A stretch of 64,000 nucleotides of DNA, taken from the NCBI RefSeq assembly GCF_003994255.1, contig NZ_ML133857.1, forward strand, positions 1 to 64,000. The letters are read 5' to 3'. Shown here piece by piece: positions 53,724 through 62,772 of the stretch. Under the pieces are notes generated by a model that ran no database searches, was not told the origin of the DNA, and saw only the letters and a program-made list of their open reading frames with translations. Source of the stretch: Brachybacterium paraconglomeratum (lineage in GTDB: Bacteria > Actinomycetota > Actinomycetes > Actinomycetales > Dermabacteraceae). Position 1 is the stretch's first letter. Every line of letters starts with the position of its first letter. The translations under genes and the position numbers were made by a program.

Positions 53724-56700
53724 ATGAATCGCCTCGCCCGCCTGAGCCTGAACAACAGGTCCTTCATCGCCCTGGTGTGCATCGCCGTGTCGATCATCGG
53801 CGCGTTCATCATGACCACCATGCGCCAGGAGCTGATCCCCTCGGTCTCCCTGCCGCAGATCCAGGTGATGACCACCGCACCCGGATCCTCGTCCGAGCAG
53901 GTCAGGGACCGGATCACGAGCCCCGTCGAGCAGTCGCTGCAGGGGCTGGAGAACGTCGAGGCCACCTCCTCGACCTCCCAGGCGGGGCTGTCGATGGTCA
54001 CCGTCGAGCTCACCTACGGCACCGACGTGGCCCGCTCCTCGAACCAGGTCGACGCGGCGCTGAGCCGCATCGAGGAGCAGCTCCCCTCGGACGCGGACCC
54101 GCAGGTCATCTCCGGCGGCACCAGCGACCTGCCCGCCGTGGTGCTGTCGGTCTCCTCCCGCCTGGACCCCTCCGACCTCGCCTCCCGCCTGGACGCCTCG
54201 GTGACCCCCGAGCTCGAGCGCATCGGCGGGGTCTCCTCCGTCGCGGTGATCGGCGCGCCCGAGCAGATCGTGCGCATCACCCCGGACGAGGCCGCGCTCG
54301 CCGAGAACGGCCTGACCGAGGACGACATCTCCACCGCCCTGGACGCGAGCGGCCTGTCCCTGCCCGGTGGCTCCGTCACCGACGGGGACCGCACGATGGA
54401 CGTCGTGCTCGGGCAGAGCCTCGACAGCCTCGAGAGCCTCGAGGGGATCGTGCTGATGCCGTCCGACGGCGCCTCCGGCTCCGGCGGCGACGACGCGCAG
54501 GGCGCCGGCCAGCAGGGCGCCGACGGTCAGGCCGCGGGCGGCCAGCAGGGCGCCGACCAGCAGGGCGCGCAGGGGGCCGACGGGCAGCAGACCCAGCCCG
54601 GCACCGCCCCGGGCGAGCCCGCCGAGCCGGTCACCCTCGGCGAGGTCGCCACCGTCGAGCAGACCACCCAGGACCCCACCTCCGTCTCGCGCACCAACGG
54701 CCGCGAGTCGCTCGTGGTGATGGTGACCGCGACCGTCGACGGCAACGTCGTGGACATCTCCGGGGACGTCGAGAGCGTCCTGGACGACACCCTCGCGGGC
54801 GTCGGCGGCGACGCCCAGGCCGACGTCGTCTTCGACCAGGCCCCCTTCATCCAGGAGTCGATCCTGGCGCTGGCCGAGGAGGGCCTGCTGGGCCTGCTCT
54901 TCGCCGTCGGCGTGATCCTGCTGTTCCTGCGCCGGGTGCGGCCCACCGTGGTCACCGCGATCTCGATCCCGACCTCGCTGCTGATCGCGTTCATCGGCAT
55001 GTACGTCACCGGGTACACGCTGAACATGCTGACCCTGGCGGCGCTGACGATCTCCATCGGCCGCGTGGTGGACGACTCGATCGTGGTGATCGAGAACATC
55101 ATGCGCCACCTCGCCTACGGCAAGACCAAGCGCCGCGCGATCCTCGACGCGGTCGGCGAGGTCGCCGGCGCAATCACCGCCTCCACCCTCGCCACCGTCG
55201 TGGTGTTCCTGCCGATCGCCGTGGTCGCGGGCATGGCCGGGGAGCTGTTCCGGCCCTTCGCCCTCACCGTCGGCATCGCGATGCTGTCCTCACTGCTGGT
55301 GGCGCTGACGATCGTGCCGGTGCTCGCATACTGGTTCCTGAAGCCCCCGAAGGGCCACGAGGACATCGACCCCGACGACGCGGCGCAGGTCGCGGCGATC
55401 CGCGAGGACGCCGAGGCGAAGGAGGAGGGCACCTGGCTGCACCGCCTCTACGCCCCCGTGCTGCGGGCGACGCTGGACACGCTGCCCCGCCGCCTGCTCA
55501 CCCTCGGCGGCGCGGTGATCGTGCTGATCGGCACCGTGCTGCTGATCCCGCTGGTCAACGTCAGCTTCCTGGGCGACACGGGGCAGAACATCGCCTCGAT
55601 CACCCAGACCCTCCCGGCCGGCACCAACCTCCAGCAGGCCTCCGACAAGGCGGCCGAGTCGGAGGACGCGCTGCTGGAGATCGACGGGGTCGAGACCGTG
55701 CAGACCACCATCGGCGGCGGCCAGTTCGGAATGGGCGGCGGCGGCGGCGAGAACGAGGTCAGCTTCTCCATCACCACCGATGCCGACGCGGACCAGGAGG
55801 CGCTGAGCGACGAGATGGTCGCGGCGCTCGAGGCCCTGCCCGAGCCCGGCGAGGTCGAGGCGGCCGACGTCGCCTCGCCCACCGGCTCGAACTCGGTGGA
55901 CATCATGATCACCGGCCCCACCGCGGAGGACCGTCAGGCCGCGAACGACGCGATCCTGGCCGAGCTCGACCCGGTGCCCGAGGGCGTCTCCGAGGTCGCC
56001 ACGGACCTCGAGGGCGACCAGCCGACGGCCGTGGTGACCGTGGACCGTGAGGCCGCGGCGCGGATGGGGCTGACCGAGGAGGCCGTGGTCGGCCTGGTCG
56101 CCCAGCAGATGTTCCCCGGGGCGATCGGCACGATCACCCTCGAGGACGACGAGCTGGACATCTACGTCGAGGGCGGCGAGAGCGTGGACACCTTCGCGCA
56201 GCTGCAGGACCTCGAGCTGATGGGCTCGATCCCGCTGACGGACGTCGCCTCGGTCGACGAGGAGCTCTCCCGCCCCTCCATCTCGACCCAGGACGGGCTC
56301 GAGACGGTGACCGTCTCGGTGACGCCGGCCGGTGAGGACGTGGGTATCGCGACCCGCGCCGCGAACGACGCGATCGCCGCGGCGGACCTGCCCGAGGGCG
56401 TCGAGGCGACCGTGGGCGGCACCGCCGCGGACATCGACGAGACCTTCGGACAGCTCGGCATCGCCATGGTCGCCGCGATCCTGCTGGTGTACGTGCTGCT
56501 GGTGTGGATCTTCAAGTCCCTGATCCAGCCGCTGATCCTGCTGGTCTCGATCCCCTTCGCGGCGATCGGCTCGCTGGGCCTGCTGGTCATCACCCGCGTG
56601 CCGCTGGGGCTGCCCTCGATGATCGGCCTGCTGATGCTGGTGGGCATCGTGGTCACCAACGCGATCGTGCTGATCGACCTGGTCAACCAGTACCGACGCC

Positions 56701-57290
56701 ACGGGATGGCTCTGGACGAGGCGCTGCACCTCGGCGCCTCCAAGCGTCTGCGCCCGATCCTGATGACCGCGGCGGCGACGATCTTCGCGCTGATCCCGAT
56801 GGCGCTGGGGATCACCGGCAACGGCGGGTTCATCGCCCAGCCGCTGGCCGTGGTGGTCATCGGCGGTCTGATCTCCTCGACACTGCTCACCCTCGTGATC
56901 GTGCCGGTGCTGTACCGGATGGCGGAGGGCCCGGGGGAGCGGCGCCGGCTGAAGGAGGAGGCCCGGATCGCGGAGCGCCGGGGCGGCCGCTCCCGCCGTG
57001 CGGAGGCCGAGCGGCGCGAGGCCGAGGGCGACGCGCCGGTGGACCACCTCGCCGAGAGCGAGACCGTCGGCGGAGCCGCGACGGGCGGCGACGCCTCCGC
57101 CGCACACGGCCGTCGCGCGACGAGCCGTCGTGCGACGCCCACCGAGCAGCAGCGGGACCTCGCCCAGCGGCGTCCCGACCTGCGCGGGAGCTCCGCCACC
57201 GGGGCCGACGGCCGGGGTGGCGGGGGCCGGTCGATCAAGGAGCGCGGCGGGATCGTCGGGATCGTGAAGCGGCGCCTCGGCCGCGACTGA
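53724..57290 (+). CDS. RND-family efflux permease (HAE1/SwrC-like)
   Basis: A 1188-residue transporter in the AcrB/CzcA layout: TM1 (LNNRSFIALVCIAVSIIGAFIM), two large extracytoplasmic domains, and helix bundles with SIGRVVDDSIVVIENI (TM4-region acidic pair for proton relay) and GIVVTNAIVLIDLVNQYRR. Residues about 255-300 form a Gly/Gln/Ala/Asp-rich low-complexity insert in the first extracellular domain (repeats of QQGADGQ type). The C-terminal 110 residues are charged and disordered. No membrane-fusion-protein or outer-membrane gene is adjacent, as in Bacillus SwrC. ATG 53724 has CGAGGAG upstream. Confidence 0.9.
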   Translation: MNRLARLSLNNRSFIALVCIAVSIIGAFIMTTMRQELIPSVSLPQIQVMTTAPGSSSEQVRDRITSPVEQSLQGLENVEATSSTSQAGLSMVTVELTYGTDVARSSNQVDAALSRIEEQLPSDADPQVISGGTSDLPAVVLSVSSRLDPSDLASRLDASVTPELERIGGVSSVAVIGAPEQIVRITPDEAALAENGLTEDDISTALDASGLSLPGGSVTDGDRTMDVVLGQSLDSLESLEGIVLMPSDGASGSGGDDAQGAGQQGADGQAAGGQQGADQQGAQGADGQQTQPGTAPGEPAEPVTLGEVATVEQTTQDPTSVSRTNGRESLVVMVTATVDGNVVDISGDVESVLDDTLAGVGGDAQADVVFDQAPFIQESILALAEEGLLGLLFAVGVILLFLRRVRPTVVTAISIPTSLLIAFIGMYVTGYTLNMLTLAALTISIGRVVDDSIVVIENIMRHLAYGKTKRRAILDAVGEVAGAITASTLATVVVFLPIAVVAGMAGELFRPFALTVGIAMLSSLLVALTIVPVLAYWFLKPPKGHEDIDPDDAAQVAAIREDAEAKEEGTWLHRLYAPVLRATLDTLPRRLLTLGGAVIVLIGTVLLIPLVNVSFLGDTGQNIASITQTLPAGTNLQQASDKAAESEDALLEIDGVETVQTTIGGGQFGMGGGGGENEVSFSITTDADADQEALSDEMVAALEALPEPGEVEAADVASPTGSNSVDIMITGPTAEDRQAANDAILAELDPVPEGVSEVATDLEGDQPTAVVTVDREAAARMGLTEEAVVGLVAQQMFPGAIGTITLEDDELDIYVEGGESVDTFAQLQDLELMGSIPLTDVASVDEELSRPSISTQDGLETVTVSVTPAGEDVGIATRAANDAIAAADLPEGVEATVGGTAADIDETFGQLGIAMVAAILLVYVLLVWIFKSLIQPLILLVSIPFAAIGSLGLLVITRVPLGLPSMIGLLMLVGIVVTNAIVLIDLVNQYRRHGMALDEALHLGASKRLRPILMTAAATIFALIPMALGITGNGGFIAQPLAVVVIGGLISSTLLTLVIVPVLYRMAEGPGERRRLKEEARIAERRGGRSRRAEAERREAEGDAPVDHLAESETVGGAATGGDASAAHGRRATSRRATPTEQQRDLAQRRPDLRGSSATGADGRGGGGRSIKERGGIVGIVKRRLGRD

Positions 57291-57309
57291 TCCACGGGGC
57301 GGACCCACG

Positions 57310-57343
57310 AGGGGCCGGGCGACCAACGCGTCGCCCGGCCCCT
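57310..57343 (+). terminator. Strong terminator hairpin after the RND gene
   Basis: AGGGGCCGGGCGAC (57310-57323) and GTCGCCCGGCCCCT (57330-57343) form a perfect 14-bp stem with loop CAACGC, followed by TCCC. It sits 20 nt after the stop codon. Confidence 0.8.
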
Positions 57344-57453
57344 TCCCGTCCGGCCCGCTCTGCCCGGCGCGGTCCGCCCCGGCGCGGTCCGGCCGCTGCC
57401 TGCCTGTCCCTTCCCACCGTCCCGCCGGCCTCGTCGGTCCGGGATGGTCAGGT

Positions 57454-57511
57454 GATGGCGCATGTCGTACCTCTATGCCGTTATTGGCATAGTGGTGCGG
57501 TATACGCCATC
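57454..57511. promoter_or_regulatory. Coaxial extended dyad upstream of the histidine kinase gene
   Basis: CTATGCC (57473-57479) and GGCATAG (57486-57492) are perfect arms around GTTATT. GATGGCG (57454-57460) and CGCCATC (57505-57511) form an outer pair with exactly the same centre (57482.5). GTACC/GGTGC between them matches at four of five. The AT-rich centre and the location about 70-130 nt before ATG 57582 suggest an operator for a dimeric or tetrameric regulator, perhaps the cognate response regulator. Confidence 0.5.
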
Positions 57512-57581
57512 GGTCGACCATGGCCCTGCGCCGTCCCGCTCCGGGACCGGGTGGGAATCGGAGCACGAGCGGGAGGAGCAC

Positions 57582-59360
57582 ATGGTGGCCGACGAGACCC
57601 GCCCCAGCGGCCCCCGCACCTCGCCCCGCCCTGACGCAGAGTCTCGCCCCGGCACGGGACCTCGGCCCGGCACCGAACCCCGGTCCGGCGCCTCCGCCCG
57701 CCCCCGCTCCTCGCGCCGCTCCGGCACCACGCGCCGTCCCCGCACCTCGCGCGGCTCCTCGCGTCCCCGCATCCGGCGCAGTCCCCGCCGCTGGACGGTC
57801 CGCACCCGCGTCCTGTCCACCCTCCTCGCCTTCATCGCCGGCGGCCTCGCCGTCACGGGGGTGCTCACCTTCGCCGCGCAGTTCCGGGCCCTGGACCAGC
57901 GGGTCGAGGCCGAGCTGTGGCAGGAGCACAGCGAGCTGTCCCTGATCGCGAACTCCACCGACGCGGAGGGCGAGACGATCCACACCACGGTCGACAGCGT
58001 GCTGGTCAACGCCACCGACTCCGCCGCTCCCTCCGACCACGAGTCGGTGATCGCCCTGATCGACGGGGAGCCGCGCTACCAGCCCCGCCAGCAGGACTTC
58101 GCGCTGCTGCCCGAGCCGCCCGAGGACGCCTCGCACGCGGACGCCGCCGCGGTCACGGCCGAGTCCGAGATGGTTCTGGCCGAGATCCTCGACGCGCAGG
58201 TGCCGGACAGGACGGTGATCGTGCCGATGGAAGCCCACGGCCGGGACCTGCGCGTGCTGATCGCGTCGGTCTCGGTGGCCGGCGACGAGCAGCAGGGCGT
58301 GTTCGTGGTCGCCAACGACATCGGCGCGCAGCGACGCGAGCTGTGGCAGAGCGTGGCGCTGTTCTCGGGGATGTCCGTGCTGGTGCTGCTGCTGGCCGGC
58401 TGGGTGGGCTATGTCGTCACCGGGCGTCTGCTGCGGCCGCTGGTGGACCTTCGCGGTGCGACCGAGCAGGTCACGGTCACGGATCTCGAGCACCGGGTGC
58501 AGGTCCCGGACGGCGGGGACGACATCTCCGCGCTCGCCCAGAACTTCAACCGCATGCTCGAGCGGATCCAGGAGGGCTTCGCCGAGCAGCGCCGCTTCAT
58601 GAGCGACGTCGGCCACGAGCTGCGCACCCCGCTCACCATCGTGCGCGGCACGCTGGAGACCACCGACGTGCAGGATCCCGACGACGTCGTCGAGTCGCAT
58701 CAGATCGCGATGGAGGAGCTGGACCGGATGGGCCGCGTGGTCGGGGACCTCTCCGAGCTCGCCGCCTCCAGCCGCCCCGACTACGTGAAGCTCCGCCCGG
58801 TGGACCTCGCCTCCTTCGCCCGCTCCGCCTTCGCCCGCATCGAGCACATCGGGGAGCGGGAGTGGATCCTCGAGGGCACGGCCGACGTGGTCGCCGAGGC
58901 CGACGAGCAGCGCCTCACCCAGGCGGTCGTGCAGCTCGCCGCGAACGCGGTGCGCTACAGCGACGACGGGAGCCGGATCTGGTTCGGCGTGGACCAGGTG
59001 CTCGGGCCCGAGGGGCCGGAGATCCACGTCAGCGTGCGCGACGAGGGCGTGGGCATCGACGAGGAGGACCAGCAGCGCGTCTTCGAGCGCTTCGCCCGGG
59101 CCGAGGGCGCGCGCGGCGCCGGCTCCGGGCTGGGCCTGCCGATCGTGCAGGCGATCGCGGAGGGCCACGCCGGGGCGGTGCGGCTGCTCTCCCAGCTCGG
59201 CAGGGGATCGACCTTCACGATCGTGTTCCCGCAGTTCAGCGCCGAGGCCCCCAGGGCTGTCGGCGAGGGTGCGGAGCCCGGGAGCGGTCATACTGGGACG
59301 CGGGCGACGTACCGCTCCGACGACGAGACCGACGAGCCACCCCGGAGGGAGCAGGGATGA
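57582..59360 (+). CDS. Two-component sensor histidine kinase
   Basis: A 592-residue membrane kinase: an 75-residue Arg/Pro-rich cytoplasmic N-terminus, TM1 near 80-103, an extracellular sensing region (~104-260), TM2 near 265-287, a HAMP domain, H-box SDVGHELRTPLTIV with His345, N-box QLAANAVRYSDDGS, and G-boxes DEGVGI and GSGLGLPIV. I use ATG 57582 with GGGAGGAG upstream instead of the in-frame ATG 57462, which lies inside the dyad region. The unusually basic N-terminus is odd. The stop overlaps the response regulator start (ATGA). Confidence 0.92.
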   Translation: MVADETRPSGPRTSPRPDAESRPGTGPRPGTEPRSGASARPRSSRRSGTTRRPRTSRGSSRPRIRRSPRRWTVRTRVLSTLLAFIAGGLAVTGVLTFAAQFRALDQRVEAELWQEHSELSLIANSTDAEGETIHTTVDSVLVNATDSAAPSDHESVIALIDGEPRYQPRQQDFALLPEPPEDASHADAAAVTAESEMVLAEILDAQVPDRTVIVPMEAHGRDLRVLIASVSVAGDEQQGVFVVANDIGAQRRELWQSVALFSGMSVLVLLLAGWVGYVVTGRLLRPLVDLRGATEQVTVTDLEHRVQVPDGGDDISALAQNFNRMLERIQEGFAEQRRFMSDVGHELRTPLTIVRGTLETTDVQDPDDVVESHQIAMEELDRMGRVVGDLSELAASSRPDYVKLRPVDLASFARSAFARIEHIGEREWILEGTADVVAEADEQRLTQAVVQLAANAVRYSDDGSRIWFGVDQVLGPEGPEIHVSVRDEGVGIDEEDQQRVFERFARAEGARGAGSGLGLPIVQAIAEGHAGAVRLLSQLGRGSTFTIVFPQFSAEAPRAVGEGAEPGSGHTGTRATYRSDDETDEPPRREQG

Positions 59361-60046
59361 GGATCCTCATCGCCGAGGACGAGGCGCGGATCGCGCGCTT
59401 CATGGAGCGGGGCCTGAAGGCCAACGGCTACGCGACCACCGTGGTGGAGGACGGCATCGCCGCGCTGGACCTCGCCTCCGGAGGGGAGTTCGACCTGCTG
59501 ATCCTCGACGTGGGCCTGCCGCGCATGGACGGCTTCCAGGTGCTGAAGGCGCTGCGCGACATGGACGTGCAGATCCCGATCCTGATGGTCACCGCCCGCA
59601 CCGGCGTGGAGGACACGGTGCAGGGGCTCGAGAGCGGCGCGAACGACTACATCGCCAAGCCCTTCCGCTTCGAGGAGCTGCTGGCGCGGGTGAAGCTGCG
59701 CGCCCGGGAGGCGACCGCCGGCGCCGGCGCCGTCAGCGCCGACGTGCTCACCCTCGGGGACCTGTCCCTGGACCTGCGCAGCCGTATCGCCAAGTGCACC
59801 GTCGACGGCGCCCCGCGCGAGGTGGAGCTGTCCTCGCGCGAGTTCACCATGGCTCGCGTGTTCCTGGAGAACCCGAACCAGGTCCTCACCCGGGACCTGC
59901 TGCTGTCGAAGGTGTGGGGCTACGACTACGACGGCGCCTCGAACGTGGTGGACGTGTACGTCGGCTACCTGCGCGGCAAGCTCGGCCCGCCCCGCCTGGT
60001 GACCGTGCGCGGAGCGGGCTACAAGATGGTCGACCCCGCCGCCTGA
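59357..60046 (+). CDS. OmpR-family response regulator
   Basis: A 229-residue regulator: receiver domain with EDEA at 7-10, phosphoacceptor Asp51 in LLILDVGLPRMDGF, and Lys101 in YIAKPF; then a winged-helix DNA-binding domain (VELSSREFTMARVFLENPNQVLTRDLLL, SNVVDVYVGYLRGKL, VRGAGYKM). It pairs with the kinase immediately upstream. Plausible targets are the dyad at 57454-57511 and the repeats at 60238-60277 before the exported acidic protein. Confidence 0.93.
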   Translation: MRILIAEDEARIARFMERGLKANGYATTVVEDGIAALDLASGGEFDLLILDVGLPRMDGFQVLKALRDMDVQIPILMVTARTGVEDTVQGLESGANDYIAKPFRFEELLARVKLRAREATAGAGAVSADVLTLGDLSLDLRSRIAKCTVDGAPREVELSSREFTMARVFLENPNQVLTRDLLLSKVWGYDYDGASNVVDVYVGYLRGKLGPPRLVTVRGAGYKMVDPAA

Positions 60047-60237
60047 GCGCCCCCGCCGCCTGAGCGCCCCCGCCGGCCGAGCCCTCGCGGGTCGAAGCCC
60101 CGTCGGCCGCGCCCCCGCAGACCGCACCCGTTCTCCGGCCGCGCCTCTCCGGCCGCGTCCGCGGTCCGGCCGCGCCTCTCGCCGGCCGCCCCCCTCGACG
60201 GCGCGTCGCCGCAGGCCACGGCCCACGGAGTGGGTTC

Positions 60238-60277
60238 ATGAGAGTCCTCTCATCGACCCTTCACAGGGGTCTCATCG
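60238..60277 (+). promoter_or_regulatory. Palindrome and 22-bp-spaced direct repeat before the acidic exported protein
   Basis: ATGAGAG-TC-CTCTCAT (60238-60253) is a perfect 7-bp-arm palindrome. TCTCATCG occurs at 60248-60255 and again at 60270-60277, spaced 22 bp, two helical turns, a format used by OmpR-type regulators. The response regulator gene ends about 190 nt upstream. The AT-rich patch stands out in a very GC-rich spacer. Confidence 0.5.
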
Positions 60278-60298
60278 CGTGCTGGGAGCCTCGCCGAC

Positions 60299-60910
60299 AT
60301 GAAGGCTCTTCGCACCACCGGGATCATCGTGTCCGTCGCGCTCGCCGCGGCCGCGCTCGCCGTGCTGCCCTCGGTCGAGGAGGAGGGCCCGCAGGAGCGG
60401 GCCGGGATCACGATCGGCGACGCCTCCGATGCCGGCGGCGACGCACGCGCCGGCGGTGGCGCCGGCGGGGAGGAGCCCCGCTCCGCCGACGGGACCGACC
60501 CGGCCGCCGCGGGCGCGGATCCGTCGGCCGACGGCGCCGCCGTGGCGCTGCCGCGCCCGAGCGCGACCGAGCAGCCCGTGGGCGGGATCCACTCCGACAC
60601 CGGCATCGGCGCGATCGAGTCCGAGCCCTCGCCCGAACCCGCCCCGGCGCCCGCTCCGGCCCCGGCGCCCGCCGCCCCGGCCGACGGGAACCCCTCGACC
60701 GGCGGCTCGTCCTCCGGCGGCTCCTCGTCGGGCGGGTCCTCCTCGGAGGGCTCGAGGCCCGCGCCCGCGAAGCCCGCACCGGCGCCTCCGCAGCGTCCCT
60801 CCGGCGTCTGCGAGTGGGACGACGGCGAGCTCGAGTGCGACGACGACGGCGGCGACGATGATGACGAGGATGATGATGACGATGACGATGACGGCGAGGA
60901 CGACGACTGA
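60299..60910 (+). CDS. Exported low-complexity protein with poly-Asp C-terminus
   Basis: A 203-residue protein with a signal peptide (IIVSVALAAAALAVLPSV, ~8-25). The mature part is Gly/Ala/Asp-rich, then PEPAPAPAPAP repeats, Ser/Gly repeats (GGSSSGGSSS), a short two-Cys segment (GVCEWDDGELECDDD) and an extremely acidic tail of Asp and Glu to the end. No domain is recognised. The tail could bind Ca2+ or act as a polyanionic spacer in the wall. It is probably controlled by the adjacent two-component system. Confidence 0.65.
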   Translation: MKALRTTGIIVSVALAAAALAVLPSVEEEGPQERAGITIGDASDAGGDARAGGGAGGEEPRSADGTDPAAAGADPSADGAAVALPRPSATEQPVGGIHSDTGIGAIESEPSPEPAPAPAPAPAPAAPADGNPSTGGSSSGGSSSGGSSSEGSRPAPAKPAPAPPQRPSGVCEWDDGELECDDDGGDDDDEDDDDDDDDGEDDD

Positions 60911-60977
60911 CCCGGGCCGGCGCCGCCCCACGGCGGACGGCTGAGCCCGCCCCACAGGCGCAGTCCCCGCACAGATC

Positions 60978-61009
60978 GAGCCCGGACGGCAATGGCGCCG
61001 TCCGGGCTC
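60978..61009. terminator. Bidirectional terminator hairpin
   Basis: GAGCCCGGACGGC (60978-60990) pairs perfectly with GCCGTCCGGGCTC (60997-61009), loop AATGGC, between the convergent acidic-protein and ABC-transporter genes. Confidence 0.75.
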
Positions 61010-61044
61010 TCTCCTGCGGTGGCCTCGGGGTTCTCGTCGTCCCC

Positions 61045-62772
61045 TCAGTCGTCGTCCTCGCCGTCGGGGCGGCCGCCCACCGTCTCGTGCTGCGGCATCG
61101 TCCCTGCCTGCAGGGCGTGCAGCCGGTGCTCCCGCGCGCCCAGCAGCTGCGCGAGCTGCCCGGAGCCGGCCATCACCACCACGCCCGGATAGGAGCTCAG
61201 CACCCGGTCCAGCATGCGCCGGCCGTCGTCGTCGAGGTCGCCCTCGAGGCCGTCGATCAGCAGCAGCGGCGGGGTGCCGTACATCGCGCGGGCGAGTGCG
61301 AGACGGGCCCGGTCCGAGCGGTCCAGCGGCTCGCCGCCGCGGCGCAGCGGGGTGCGACCCACGCGGGGGAGGGAGTCGACGTCCAGCCCCACCAGGTCCA
61401 GCATCTCCTGGTCGTGGGCGGCGTCGAGGTCGGGGCGTCGGTAGTGCAGCGCCCGGCCCACGGTGCCGCGCTCGAACACGGTGCCGGAGGCGGCATGGCC
61501 CACCAGGCGCCGCACCCGCTTCGGGCCGAGAGCACGCAGGTTCTGCCCGTCGACCCACACCGAGTCCGGCGCGGCGAGCTCGGGGCCGGGGGAGAGCTCC
61601 AGCACCCGGCGCAGCAGCTCCTGCGGGGAGCGCGGGTCCTCGGAGACCAGGCGCACCCGGTCCCGGGGCCCGGCCACGAGCGGGGAGTCGCCCGCGGTGA
61701 GACCTGGCAGGTGCAGGTGCACCGGCGCGTCCCCGGACCCGACCGGATGCGGCGCCTGGACCTCGGCGGAGAGCCGGCGGCGCTCCTCGGCACGGCGGCG
61801 GCGCTGCTCGGCACCGGCCAGCGCCGGGCCCAGCACCATGCGGGCCGCGAGGTGGGTCTGGCGGTACTCGACGATCCTCCCGATCTCCAGCACCGGCGAG
61901 GAGGCGATCCCGGCGACGGCCATCGCCGCCATGGTCACGCCCGGGGACTGGCCCAGGTAGATCCCGGCCGCGGCCACCAGCAGGGTGGTCAGCGTCGAGG
62001 CGACCACGCCGCCGGCGCGGAGGGTGCCGACGGTCTCGGCCCGGTCCACCGCGATCTCCACCAGGTTCCCGGAGGCCTCGCGCAGGTTGCGCAGCTCCCG
62101 CTTCGACCCGCCCGCGGCGAGGATCCCCTCGGAGGCGGTGACGGTGTCGGCGATGCGAGAGGCGAGGCGGCCGCGGGTTCGGCGCATGCGGCGGGTCTTG
62201 ATCAGCGCGGTCCGCGCCCACACCAGCAGGCACAGCCCGAGCACCACCAGTGGCATCGCCATCGCGAGAGCGAGCAGCGGATGCAGCACGACGAGGGTGC
62301 CGAGGCTGCCCAGGATCAGCGGCACCCCGACCGTCAGCGGGGCGATGCCCTGGGTGACCCAGTTGCGCACCCCGGAGAGGTCGTTGGTGGTGCGGGCGAC
62401 GGTCACGCCGAGCGAGGTCGAGTGCCCGGGGGTGAGCGCATCGCCCAGCAGGGTCAGTCGCAGCTGGTGGACGTAGTCCTGGCCGAGCTTCTCGGCGAGC
62501 ACGCGCTGGTGCACGGTAAGCGCCCCGATCGCCAGCGCGGTCAGCACCAGCAGCAGCAGGGCCCGCAGCAGGATCGGGGACATGCCCGCCGGTGCGCCCT
62601 GCATGGTCACCAGCGCCCAGGCGGACAGCGCGCCGAGAGCCGCCTGCCCGAACCCCAGCAGCACCAGCCCGGCGAGCCACAGCCGGCGCCGTCCCCGCAT
62701 CAGCGGGGGCAGCGGGGGAGGGTTCTTCAGCAGGCCGTTCGCCTGCAGCTCCGGCTCGCGGTCACGACGCAT
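61045..62772 (-). CDS. ABC exporter-like fusion with degenerate nucleotide-binding domain
   Basis: A 575-residue half-transporter layout: six hydrophobic helices in residues 33-300 with the ABC_membrane pattern (GVTVARTTNDLSGVRNWV), then an ATPase-like domain 345-560. Its nucleotide motifs are wrecked. The Walker A position reads LVSEDPRSPQELL (376-387) with no GxxGxGKS/T. The signature region is RRGGEPLDRSDRARLALARA (478-495). Walker B is LLLIDG (503-508), with Gly for the catalytic Glu. It cannot hydrolyse ATP alone, so it may pair with an active half-transporter encoded beyond the window, or do another job. It overlaps the upstream P-loop gene by 11 nt. Confidence 0.8.
   Translation of the reverse strand: MRRDREPELQANGLLKNPPPLPPLMRGRRRLWLAGLVLLGFGQAALGALSAWALVTMQGAPAGMSPILLRALLLLVLTALAIGALTVHQRVLAEKLGQDYVHQLRLTLLGDALTPGHSTSLGVTVARTTNDLSGVRNWVTQGIAPLTVGVPLILGSLGTLVVLHPLLALAMAMPLVVLGLCLLVWARTALIKTRRMRRTRGRLASRIADTVTASEGILAAGGSKRELRNLREASGNLVEIAVDRAETVGTLRAGGVVASTLTTLLVAAAGIYLGQSPGVTMAAMAVAGIASSPVLEIGRIVEYRQTHLAARMVLGPALAGAEQRRRRAEERRRLSAEVQAPHPVGSGDAPVHLHLPGLTAGDSPLVAGPRDRVRLVSEDPRSPQELLRRVLELSPGPELAAPDSVWVDGQNLRALGPKRVRRLVGHAASGTVFERGTVGRALHYRRPDLDAAHDQEMLDLVGLDVDSLPRVGRTPLRRGGEPLDRSDRARLALARAMYGTPPLLLIDGLEGDLDDDGRRMLDRVLSSYPGVVVMAGSGQLAQLLGAREHRLHALQAGTMPQHETVGGRPDGEDDD

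Noticed and set aside
57462-57581. Upstream in-frame ATG extending the histidine kinase by 40 residues
   Set aside because: It lies inside the extended dyad and has no ribosome site; ATG 57582 has GGGAGGAG at good spacing.
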